Origin: a virus
IMG/VR virus record: IMGVR_UViG_3300021600_000632
Span: 1-57,567 of that record
Strand: one strand, 5' to 3'
Length of the DNA stretch: 57,567 nt
Positions 1 through 9,900 of this stretch are shown here, one piece after another. Numbering within the stretch: the first letter of the stretch is position 1; each line of letters opens with the position of its first letter. The notes below the pieces were generated by a model. That model did not search any database and had not been told where the DNA came from. It was given only the letters and a program-made list of their open reading frames with translations. The position numbers were made by a program, and so were the translations under genes.

Positions 1-720
1 TTAACCCCTAACAACACATAATTTGGCATATTTTTGCCCAACAGTGGCCATAGCCGTCATCTCGGCGTGAGTAAACCTTGGCTTATTTTCCAATCCCCTA
101 CTCACTAAATCAGTATCAGATTTGAAAAATTGCAAATACCATTTATCAGCGCCAATAATCAACTGCCCCATCTGTTCAACGGCCTCAAGGTCATGCAAGC
201 CAGGCACGAGGGTCGTTCTAAACTCATATGGTAGGCCTGATTTTTTTATGATTGCAATGCTTTCCTCAATATTTTTCAAATCAACGGTCACGGCGGTGAC
301 CTGCTCATATTTAGCAAATGGTGCCTTGATATCCATTGCCACGTAATCAAGTAAATTTTGACTGAGTAAATCCTTGAGCATAACGGAATTCGTCCCATTT
401 GTATCGAGCTTGATCGCAAAACCCAAGTCTTTGATTTTTTTTATAAAAACTGGCAAGTCACGATGCAATGTCGGCTCACCGCCACTAATAACCACCCCAT
501 CTAGCTTGCCACGACGACTTTCTAAAAAAACAAAGAGATCAGACTCTATTATTTGCGAGTGATCTCTTTGATATTTCAACCTGCCGTCCTCAATGGGCCA
601 GACAAGCATGGGGTTATAACAATACTGACAACGAAAATTGCAACCTTGGGTAAAAATAATAGCAGCTAATTTGCCTGGATAATCTAAAAGCGTGAGTTTT
701 TCAATGCCACCTATTATCAT
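1..720 (-). CDS. nrdG: Anaerobic ribonucleotide reductase activating protein (radical SAM)
   Basis: This 239-residue protein should use S-adenosylmethionine and a 4Fe-4S cluster to put the glycyl radical on the class III ribonucleotide reductase. The cluster motif CxxxCxxC is seen at C27, C31 and C34, within TQGCNFRCQYCYNP. A GGEP motif typical of radical SAM enzymes lies near residue 80. It is the longer NrdG type (about 230 residues) rather than the short E. coli type. The start at 720 gives the usual N-terminus (GGIEKLTLLDYPGK). The gene is last in the nrdR-nrdD cluster, 35 bases after the glycyl-radical ORF. A GACGGGAA sequence before the start may serve as a ribosome binding site. Family assignment is secure. 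Confidence 0.95.
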   Translation of the reverse strand: MIIGGIEKLTLLDYPGKLAAIIFTQGCNFRCQYCYNPMLVWPIEDGRLKYQRDHSQIIESDLFVFLESRRGKLDGVVISGGEPTLHRDLPVFIKKIKDLGFAIKLDTNGTNSVMLKDLLSQNLLDYVAMDIKAPFAKYEQVTAVTVDLKNIEESIAIIKKSGLPYEFRTTLVPGLHDLEAVEQMGQLIIGADKWYLQFFKSDTDLVSRGLENKPRFTHAEMTAMATVGQKYAKLCVVRG

Positions 721-737
721 ACGAATTTTCCCGTCTC

Positions 738-750
738 AGTTCTGAACTGT
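738..750. repeat. Short inverted repeat before nrdG
   Basis: CAGTTC-T-GAACTG is a perfect 6-base inverted repeat between the small glycyl-radical ORF and the nrdG start. With a one-base loop it cannot form a good RNA hairpin, so it is more likely a protein-binding site, or chance. Confidence 0.25.
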
Positions 751-755
751 ATTTT

Positions 756-902
756 TTAACACTTACCTAATTGTTTGTCGTAAGTCTGACGATCACCGAA
801 CTCGCTCTTTTTGCCCAAATTCCAATTGCTAGTCGGAGTGATCCAACCGACAACGCGACTATAAACGGTGCATTCTTGTCTTTGTACTTCCTGTGGAGCC
901 AT
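756..902 (-). CDS. Stand-alone glycyl-radical domain of class III ribonucleotide reductase
   Basis: This 48-residue ORF carries the C-terminal glycyl-radical segment of NrdD. Residues 11-40 read CTVYSRVVGW ... NWNLGKKSEF, matching the family pattern C-x-VYSRVVGY-x2-P-x3-WN-x-GK-x2-EF; Gly19 would be the radical site. In ordinary NrdD this segment is fused to the end of the catalytic chain, but here the upstream nrdD frame stops 100 bases earlier without it. ATG at 902 is the only in-frame start that retains the motif. An AGAGGGA sequence lies about 12 bases upstream, rather far, and the gene has its own promoter-like sequence. E. coli GrcA (YfiD) is a known precedent for a free glycyl-radical domain, for pyruvate formate-lyase. 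The motif is clear; that it works as a separate subunit is inference. Confidence 0.85.
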   Translation of the reverse strand: MAPQEVQRQECTVYSRVVGWITPTSNWNLGKKSEFGDRQTYDKQLGKC

Positions 903-976
903 ACATTTTGTTTGTCCCTCTTTGTATTGAACGGGATTAGATTAATTTTTTAATATTTTAATTAACTAACTGTTTA

Positions 977-1005
977 ATTATACCACACCTTGCTACACTT
1001 TTTAA
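977..1005 (-). promoter_or_regulatory. Putative promoter for the glycyl-radical ORF and nrdG
   Basis: On the minus strand a perfect TATAAT (977-982), preceded by TGG, has TTAAAA (1000-1005) 17 bases upstream. The -35 overlaps the nrdD stop codon. Transcription would start near 970, leaving a leader of about 70 bases before the ATG at 902. Confidence 0.5.
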
Positions 1006-3083
1006 CATTCCTCGCAAGCCTCACCCAAATTGACTGCCCTAACAACATCCACCTCACCATGAAAACCTAGCTCCTCATCACACTTTGGACAATAGCGATG
1101 CTCACCACTCAAATAGCCATGTTTAGGACAAATTGAGAAGGTCGGAGTAATCGTAAAGTATGGCAATTTATAGTTCTCAGCAATTTTCTTGACTAGCATC
1201 TTACAAGTCTCTGGGTCGTTAATTTTCTCACCCAAAAAGCCGTGAAGAACCGTACCGCCAGTGTATTTGGTTTGTAACTCATCTTGCATATCTAGCGCCT
1301 CAAAAATGTCATTGGTATAACCAACTGGTAAGTGCGTCGAATTAGTATAATAAGGCGCCACACCCTGCTCCTTCCAAGCCTTTTCATTGGCCACGATTAG
1401 ATCAGGATGCAATTCCTTGTCTTTCTTGGCAAAGCGGAAAGCAGCACCTTCGGCTGGTGAAGCCTCTAAGTTGTAAAGATTGTTGGTCGTATTTTGATAA
1501 TCCATCAAGCGTTCACGCATAAAGTCCATAGCTTCCAAAGCAAATTTCTTGCCCTCAGGGGTGGTCATGTTTTCACCGGTAAGATTGAGCAAGGCCTCGT
1601 TCATGCCATTGATACCAATAGTATTGAAGTGATTTTGCCAATAAGTACCGAAACGGGCATAAATATCGCCTAAATAAAATTTTGAATAAGGATAAAGACC
1701 AGTATCAGTAAAGCGCTCAATAATTTTGCGTTTTATTTCTAAACTTTCCTTAGCTAAATCCATAAGGCGTCCTAATCGATCATAAAACTCTTCTTTGGTC
1801 TTTGCCAAATAACCAATGCGTGCCAAATTAATCGTTACCACACCGAGTGAACCAGTCAAAGGATTAGCACCAAATAAGCCGCCACCACGCTTGCGTAATT
1901 CACGATTATCAAGACGCAAGCGACAACACATTGAACGCGCATCATCACGATCCATATCTGAATTTATAAAATTTGAAAAATATGGAATACCGTATTTAGC
2001 AGTCATTTCCCAGATCGGTTTCAGGACTGGATTTTCCCAATTAAAATTCTTGTCGATACTGTACGTTGGAATCGGAAAGGCAAAAACCCTTGAAGTAGCA
2101 TCACCTTCGATCATCACTTCGGCAAAGGCTTGATTGAACATGTCCATTTCTTTCTGGAAATCGCGGTATTTCTCTTCCATATACTTTCCGCCGATAATAA
2201 CATGTTCATCCCCAGTCATTTTTGAAGGGGTGACATCAAGTGTCACGTTTATAAAAGGTGTCTGAAAACCAACCCGAGTTGGCACATTCACATTAAACAT
2301 AAACTCTTGTAAGCACTGCTTAACATCTTTATATGACAAATTATCGTAACGAATAAATGGCGCCAAATAAGTATCAAAACTCGCAAAAGCCTGAGCGCCA
2401 GCTGCCTCACCTTGCAAGGTATACAAGAAATTCACCACCTGACCAAGCGTCGAACGAAAATGTTTTGGTGGCTTGGATTGCACTTTTTCTGAAACACCAG
2501 CAAAGCCTTTGAGCAAAACATCCTTCAAATCCCAACCGCAGCAATAAGGCGCGAGCAAGCCAAGGTCATGAATATGAAAATCAGCATTAACGTGAGCATC
2601 ACGAATAGCCTCTGGATAAAGCTTATTTAACCAGTAACGAGCGGAAACCGAAGATGAGATGTAATTGTTTAAGCCTTGAACCGAAAAACTCATATTTGAA
2701 TTTTCTTTCAAGCGCCAATCAGCTTGACCCAAGTAATCTTGCATTAATTTTTCCTCATCGATACGAGAATTTAACTCCCTAAGTTGTCGATGCTGATCGC
2801 GATAAATAATATAAGCTTTTGCCAGTTCTGTATCCTTACTCTCTATTAAAACCTCTTCGACTACATCTTGAATTTCCTCAACTGCGGGAATCGAACGAAA
2901 ATGAAATTTCTTGGCGACGCGCTCAACTGACAAAGCCGTTAAACGATCAGCCAATTGTTTGTCTGGACGACCAATCGCCTCTGTTGCCTTATAAATAGCA
3001 CTGACTATCTTGGCTGGATCAAATTCGACAATGGCGCCAGAACGTTTGCGGAGCTGAGTTATTCTTGTATTTTCTTGTTGCAT
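1002..3083 (-). CDS. nrdD: Anaerobic ribonucleoside-triphosphate reductase, catalytic chain without its glycyl-radical end
   Basis: This 693-residue class III RNR chain makes deoxyribonucleotides without oxygen. Residues 4-95 form an ATP-cone allosteric domain (ITQLRKRSGAIVEFDPAKI). The barrel follows, with family motifs HIHDLG, NVPTRVGFQTPF and SMCCRLRLDNREL, the last with the cysteine pair near the active site. The zinc site is at the end: C652, H655, C665, C668 (CPKHGYLSGEH...CPKC). After it the family has RVxGY with the radical glycine, but here the tail reads VRAVNLGEACEEC and stops. No other frame across the stop restores the motif; it is in the separate ORF at 756-902. The start at 3083 gives a normal N-terminus. 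nrdR lies 44 bases upstream, suggesting co-transcription. Confidence 0.93.
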   Translation of the reverse strand: MQQENTRITQLRKRSGAIVEFDPAKIVSAIYKATEAIGRPDKQLADRLTALSVERVAKKFHFRSIPAVEEIQDVVEEVLIESKDTELAKAYIIYRDQHRQLRELNSRIDEEKLMQDYLGQADWRLKENSNMSFSVQGLNNYISSSVSARYWLNKLYPEAIRDAHVNADFHIHDLGLLAPYCCGWDLKDVLLKGFAGVSEKVQSKPPKHFRSTLGQVVNFLYTLQGEAAGAQAFASFDTYLAPFIRYDNLSYKDVKQCLQEFMFNVNVPTRVGFQTPFINVTLDVTPSKMTGDEHVIIGGKYMEEKYRDFQKEMDMFNQAFAEVMIEGDATSRVFAFPIPTYSIDKNFNWENPVLKPIWEMTAKYGIPYFSNFINSDMDRDDARSMCCRLRLDNRELRKRGGGLFGANPLTGSLGVVTINLARIGYLAKTKEEFYDRLGRLMDLAKESLEIKRKIIERFTDTGLYPYSKFYLGDIYARFGTYWQNHFNTIGINGMNEALLNLTGENMTTPEGKKFALEAMDFMRERLMDYQNTTNNLYNLEASPAEGAAFRFAKKDKELHPDLIVANEKAWKEQGVAPYYTNSTHLPVGYTNDIFEALDMQDELQTKYTGGTVLHGFLGEKINDPETCKMLVKKIAENYKLPYFTITPTFSICPKHGYLSGEHRYCPKCDEELGFHGEVDVVRAVNLGEACEEC

Positions 3084-3127
3084 GGGGTGTATTAAAATTT
3101 TGCTTTTAAACTTAACTTAACGATAAA

Positions 3128-3589
3128 TTACTTCTTATCTTTGCCAACCAATTTATTTAACTCTTTTTTGAATTCAGCCAGATCCTTGAACGACTGATAG
3201 ACACTGGCAAAACGGATATAAGCAACTTTATCGATTTTTTTCAGATTTTTCATAATAATGAAACCGATTTGATGACTAGTTACCTCGTTTTTACCGCTAA
3301 CCTGTAAATCGCGCTCAATGGCATGCACTAATTTTTTAAAAATCTCATCGGTAATTGGCCTCTTTTCAAGTGCTCGCTTCAGGCCCCTGGTTAATTTTTC
3401 TCGATTGTAATTTTCCCGCCTGCCATCACGTTTAACGACCACTAGCTCAAGAATTTCTAACTCCTCATAGGTCGAATACCTGAAACCGCATTTTAAGCAC
3501 TCTCGACGGCGACGAATCGAAAAGCCATCGGTCGCAACGCGAGAATCTATAACTTTGGTGTCTTGATGATAACAAACTGGGCACTTCAT
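3128..3589 (-). CDS. nrdR: Transcriptional repressor NrdR
   Basis: This 153-residue zinc-ribbon/ATP-cone repressor senses ATP/dATP and controls ribonucleotide reductase genes. Cys3, Cys6, Cys31 and Cys34 form the ribbon, and RRRRECLKCGFRYST is the family signature. The ATP cone spans about residues 49-139 (VVKRDGRRENYNREKL). Length and start match the family. It is first in the nrd cluster, so it probably regulates its own operon through the boxes upstream. Function is well established for the family. Confidence 0.97.
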   Translation of the reverse strand: MKCPVCYHQDTKVIDSRVATDGFSIRRRRECLKCGFRYSTYEELEILELVVVKRDGRRENYNREKLTRGLKRALEKRPITDEIFKKLVHAIERDLQVSGKNEVTSHQIGFIIMKNLKKIDKVAYIRFASVYQSFKDLAEFKKELNKLVGKDKK

Positions 3590-3887
3590 ATTTTATTTCT
3601 ATTTTTGAGTACAAAAAAACACCATATTTGCTTCAAATAACCTAATATTTTGAGCCAATGTTCGGTGTTTGATATGAGTCTGCTAAATTATCATGAGATA
3701 CCATATCTTGTGCTTCTTGATTTAAGTATACCACCATATGTGGTAATAACAAGCCCCTGTAAGTACGCTAAAATTCGTGGTTTTCCAGAGTTATTAACAG
3801 GTGATATTTATAATTTTATTATTTTATAAATATTCACTAGATTTATAATAAAAAATCAATTTTTTTATAGAAATAAAATTACCACTT
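3590..3887. other. Intergenic region upstream of nrdR
   Basis: Apart from the promoter and boxes listed separately this AT-rich stretch has no credible ORF. A third CATAT-containing sequence (ACACCATATTTGC, 3619-3631) lies close to the nrdR start and could be a further weak site. Confidence 0.4.
3698..3752 (-). promoter_or_regulatory. Putative nrdR promoter with two NrdR-box-like sites
   Basis: On the minus strand TTGTTA (3747-3752) and TATACT (3725-3730) are 16 bases apart. An imperfect palindrome, ACCACCATATGTGGTA (3730-3745), fills the spacer. A second related site, TACCATATCTTGTG (3699-3712), has its CATAT core 33 bases away, about three helical turns; paired NrdR boxes in other bacteria have similar spacing. 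The match to published NrdR boxes is partial, so this is a suggestion. Confidence 0.4.
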
Positions 3888-3922
3888 ATTCAATAAAACC
3901 GCTTAGCGCGGTTTTATTGAAT
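3888..3922 (-). terminator. Terminator after the giant secreted protein
   Basis: A perfect 15-base stem (3888-3902 with 3908-3922, loop TTAGC) lies 70 bases past the stop of the giant gene. The stem ends in a GGTTTTATT arm and no long U tract follows it, so it may be bidirectional or partly an mRNA-end stabiliser. Confidence 0.6.
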
Positions 3923-3991
3923 ATTTACGTCTTAAATTAAACACTTATCGCCCATCTGGCGCTAAAATGACAATTCATACCTATATAGCTT

Positions 3992-6900
3992 TTATTTTAG
4001 CGCCATCGCAATGCTGCGCACGAGATTCCAGTCATTCTGATTTCTAGGACCATCCTTGTAAACTGTCTGATATTTTGCCAAGGCTTCTTTTTGTAATATT
4101 TGATCATTATCAGCAGAATTGGACAAGCCATAAGCGATTATATTCAATTGTTCACGACTTTTTTGATCATTTTTTGGCCTCATTTTATATACTTGTTCAT
4201 AGCGTTTTTCCGCCCAAATATTTCTACCCTTAATTAAGTGATCTGGAGTCAAACCATTAGCTATTCTCAAGACGTCAAACCAATCTTGTGTAGAATCTGG
4301 CAATCTTCCATAAATTGCCTCATAAGATTTAAGGAGATAATAGCGCTTATTCCAACTTATTTTTTGACTACTTTTTGTACCATAAATAATAAACGTGTTT
4401 AACGTGTTAATTTGAGTTTTTTCTGTCATTTTTAGTCCGAAATTTCTGATATATTTTTTCAGGCCATATCGCTCACTCATAAGGCTACGCTTAACTCCCA
4501 AAGTATTTAAATATATTTTTTTATTTTCCTGACTATTAATCAACGCTTGTGCCTCAAGAGTTAGGCCAACCTCTTGATTAATTATTTTTACACCCTGTAT
4601 TTTTTTTGGCACCACGGAGTCGTTCATTGATTGAATTTTTACCGTTGTTACAGGACTACTAACGCCAAATCTAGTATAAAATTTTGCATACAGAGTTTTA
4701 ATCCCTTGGCCACTACTTAAAAGCCAGTCGATGGTTTCGTGATATGCCTCAAGACTAGCATTCTTAAAATTACTAAATTCTGAGATTGCAACTTTTGACA
4801 CATCTGGGCCACCGATTAATTTTAATCTAATTATCTGGTCGTAAGTCTTTGAGATTTTTTCACCCGCCCTATTTATAACCTGGATAGCAAATTTCTCAAC
4901 CTGCCCTTCAGTACCAACTGGTGGACGAGGCGGTTTATACATATCAATATTAATATTAATACTAAAATCAGAATCATAATTAATTAATAATGTACCAGAT
5001 TCTGCTAACTTAAAATATTGATAAACTTCTTCGCCAAAATTATTAACAACCAAGACTCGATCATATAGGACACCATAAAACTGACTGCCACCCTTGGTAA
5101 TCTTAATTTTATAACTACCATTTTGATCATAATCCAACCCGACCTCACTAAAGGTGGAAGTAGCCACATCTTTAAGAAACAACTTATAAAATGAGCTGGT
5201 GGAATTAAGTGGAAGTAGGGTTATGCTAAAAAGATTAGTCTCGAGTTTTTTGGCCGTAATGGTTAGTTGTGGCTGGTTATCAGTTGCCAAGGGCATATAA
5301 AATGCTCCTGCCGTTTTTTGATCAACCTGATTTTCCCCAGGAGTACTAGTTAAGTCAAATTGCGCCGCAGCATGATCAACAATCTCAATCTCATTCGCAG
5401 CCGCCTGAGAAACATTAATAAACTTCAAGCCTACATTATCATTGTTCTTATTATAATTAACAATCAAGTCTAGTAGCTGAACATCACCCGGGGCTAAATC
5501 ATCTGACAAGGAAAATCTAACTTCGGTGGTAGTAGCGTGATTAATAAGCTCTTCAGCACCGGTCGTTGCAATCATTATCGCATTGGGCAAGAATATAGAG
5601 GCCTTGGGCTGATAAGCAATGGCTGAACCAACATTTTCTAATCTCACCTTCAAGCGAACGAAATTTTCTTCATGCGGTGATAATTTTTGTGTCGATAGTT
5701 TTTCACCAGTCGATTTACCGATAATTTCAGCAGAATAATTAGTTTCTAGATTTGCTCCAGCGGCCCGGACAATCCTGTATTGCGGATCGCTCATGCGTGC
5801 TGATTTTGTGAAAGAAAATGAATCAGTATAATCACTCTTTAGATTCTGATTAACCTTATTGTCTCCGTAGGGCAGATAAACGGAATGAGATCTTACGAGA
5901 AGATACAAGACGGCAGTATCAGGACCGCTGATTTGAGGAATTGGAAATTCACTAATTCCATTATCAGCCAAGCTTAAATTTATCTTTTGATTACCATTTT
6001 CAAGACTGGTTGTTGAAAAACTATAAGCTTCACCAAAATCATTACGACTATAGAGATTTTTTAAATTGGATTGTCGCAAAACCGGATTATTAGCAGCCGC
6101 GCGAAAGTTCTGTAATTCAGACCAAGAAATTCGCTTCACCGTCAGCGGATCAACGCCGTTCGGCATCTCATCGATTACAGCAATATTATGCGAATAACCA
6201 CTAGTCCGAAAAACTTTACCCGCTCGACTGCCCTGATCTGTCGCATAAGGCACGCCAAAACGGATACTGGGTAGATTTAATTGATAATCGTGACTAACCG
6301 GATCATGTGGATGGCCAGGATATTTATCAAAAAACTTTGGCACTAACGAAACATTTATATCATAGGTCTTACCGCGCAGACTAGCAGGTAAATCACTGGA
6401 AACCTTTAAATCAATTGCGTATGTTCCCTTATAACCGTCGCGGATAGTTGTAACATTAATATTATCAAAATCAAACAAGATGCCGGGCGTACCAACATTG
6501 TGCGTCGAGGGCATAATCTGCACATAATCACTAATCTCAAGTGGAATAGCGAAGTTTAGAAAATTAAAGCTTGTTGGCTGCTTTATCGCGTGCTTAGTTT
6601 TAGACAATAAATCATTGGCACTAATCGCTTCAGCAGGTAGATCAATTGACTCGATCGCCATCTGCCCATCAGTGCTTTTAATCAGATTCCAATCATAACC
6701 AGAATTGTTAAATAATTCTAACTTGACTGTCGTCGTATCGCCAGGCTCAAGAATACTACCATTAGCTTTAAGATTATTGGCCACACCAACTTGAATGGAC
6801 GTGACCGCATCACCAAAACCATAATTCTTTAGATATGGCGATTCAGTAAATTCTCGATCGGTCTCAACTTGATCGGCAATGGTAATTAAATGATAAATAT

Positions 6901-9900
6901 CAGAATTAAAGGTCGGTACCTCAACCGGAATGATTTCTTTGTTCATGGTTATATTACTTTGCATAGCCTCAATAACATTCACAACATTATCAAGCACCAG
7001 AAAGGAATTTGGTCCATTGGCCGGATTCCAATAGGTAAAGCGGCCACCGTCATTAATTTTGGCAAAGCCCTCAAAATTTACCCCAGAAATCGGATTAAGC
7101 TCAGAAACAATATTTATGGTCTCTTTGGCGCCACCACGCAAACCCACACCAAAATATAGCCAATCTTTAGCATCGGTCTTGACCACATTGTTAAACTCAT
7201 GAATTGTAGCTGGGTCATAAAGCAAATTACCACAATTATACTCAGTCAAACGAGCATCATTTTTCTCTAAATCTGGCGCAATCGGCACCACATTATTAAC
7301 ATAGACATTATTTGGATAGACAATTTTAGAATTAACTGGATCGACTTTCGCTCGACTACGATTAAACAAACAAGCATAAATATTGTTCATGGCTGCAGCC
7401 GCTTGCGGATAAGTTTGATCCATTTGATCAATGCGCACCATTTGTGTACCGAGCAACGATGACTTATCAATTGAAATACTATTTATGGACGCCTGCCCGA
7501 CCAAAAGGGTATCATCCTTATTTTGCAAATTATCGCTCATCCAACCAGTAATCAACTGCCCATCAACATTATATAGTTGTGATTGGTAATTAGGATTATA
7601 GGACAAGCTATAACCAAGCCCCTTGTAAATCGGCTGTGCGACAATATTATGAGGCCGTAGTAAACCGTTGCGAACATTATCCATATTTGGTAACAGGTTG
7701 TCCATATGATACGAATAGCCCTTGGAAAAGGCGCTATCGTCATAATCATAATGAGTCAGGCTCCACATGGGCTCAGTAATATATCCCGTCGGATAATAAT
7801 CAGCCACGGCTTGAGAATAATTCCAATTTCCTACCTCGCCCGAAGGACGTCGTGAAATTGTCGGCGTAGTACTTGATATTACAGGGCAATTATTTTCATG
7901 CTCACAGGTCGAAGCAGTTTTAATTTCATCACGCTGAATAGGAGTCAAAAGCTGGTTGCTAACTAAATCCCCTTGGCTCTGGTAACAAACGCCGTAAGTT
8001 GCAATATTTGATCGATGCAAATAGGCGTTTGCGACAGTTGTTGAGGCAAAAAAATTTGAAACGGGCAATACAAAATACTTACTAGATAAACCGTTGGCTA
8101 AATTAGCGTTTAGCAATACTTCGTTCGCCTTGCAAACTGTCGGCTCAAAATATTTTGGATAATTATTAAGAACTTTAACTTTGTATAGTACCTCTGCCTT
8201 TCGGTCACTCGCCCACTCAAGCTGTCGAGCACCAGAGGCTTTGTCACGTACTTCAAAGGTTGTGTTCATCATAAAGTTACGCAAAGGTGGTGGGATTGGC
8301 GGCACATCAGGCATGACCGTCCGAATCGGGGTTGACCACTGTCGCTTCCAAATATCCTGATAATCAACCCGAGCTGTTTCCTGGCTTGAGGGAATCACTT
8401 GCTTAATCCCAGTTTGTAAATATTCACGAAATGGAATCGAAGAGGCACCAATATTAGAAAAGGTCGAAAAACCACCATTACTCAAAACTAATCCTGGATC
8501 TGAAACTGGATGATTTTCCGCATAACCATAAACAGTTCGATGAGCTGCTAACTCTTGAATGTAAACACCGTAACGAACAAAAGGCTCAAAGTATTCATAT
8601 TTTTGGAAATAACTTTGATCACTTTGTGCACCGCGTTTTAAGCGAAATTTCATAACCAAGCTCGGCAAACTCAAGAAAGGCTTTTTAGTTAATTCCAAAT
8701 TATCAACAAAGACTGCTGACGTATAAACTGTCATATCTCCAGGACGACCGATGTCATAGTCAAGCTTTTCCAGCCCTGCTGTAATTGTAATTGGCTTATC
8801 AGTGTTAAGCCCTTCAAGATTTAAACGCAAGACATCTGGCTTGCCATTAGTCTGGTCCGGCATCTTACCACGAATAAAATCAACCCTAATCTTACTAGTG
8901 CTTGCTTCAAAATTAATCTTACGGACAGCGACGTGATCAGCGGATAAAGTAATTAAACCGCTAGCAATTGGATCAGCAGAAAAATTTACCCCATTAGGCA
9001 AAATAAAGGTAAAGCGCCCACCCTTCGGATTTGAACTCTGATCAAGTAGAAAATCAACTGAATGGGCTTTTATAAATTTAACCTCTGGGTAATTTTTATA
9101 TTCTCCAGTTGTCGTGCTAAAATATGCCAGATCGCTAGCCTCTCCAATCTGGTCCTCACTGGCCACCGGAAATAAGTAATGAGAAACTTTAATTTTACCA
9201 CCCGAGTAATTTTCTATTTGTGAATAATCTATTTTGGTCTTGTTATTCTTACACTGAAGGGCATTGTCATATTCATTGGCCTTAATCCCGCCAGCCTTCG
9301 TATCATTGAAATATCCAGCAGTCAAAATACCTTTAGCATTACCGCAAGTTGAACTGGCGAAACGATCAATCGTCAAATACGCATTTTTATCAGTAATGCC
9401 TTCAGGCAAGGGATAATTTTTGTTCGGATAAAAATAAACATCATTGCGAGCAAAAATCAAATTTTTCTTGGCCACTAAACCTTTTTGTAAATCAACGGGA
9501 ATATTGCCACCATAATAACTAGCAGCTCCATTGGGCTTGGTCGTGTCAATGTAAACAAGTTGTCGTTGCGTTGCCTGCTCATAATAATTACTAGCATCAG
9601 CAAAATATAATTGTTTAGCCGCCAAGCTTTCACTATTTACTGTATAGGCATAATCTTTGCCAATAATTTGCTCAATACTTTGTCCCTGGCAGCCAGTCGC
9701 TGCCGGTAAACCAGCTGCACTTCGATTCATTAATATTGTTTTGACGGGCGTATCCCAGTCAGCTGACAAAGTGACGTCACTACATTTTAATGACTGATAA
9801 TCTATATAATCATGATCTCGTTGACCCTCAAGCGAATTTATAAAGGGAAAGACAAAAGAATTTGCCGTTTTTCTGGCTTGATAATAGTTATCAGCAAACT

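Noticed and set aside
771-953. Plus-strand ORF of 60 codons between nrdD and nrdG
   Set aside because: It is the antisense shadow of the glycyl-radical ORF, whose protein match is clear.
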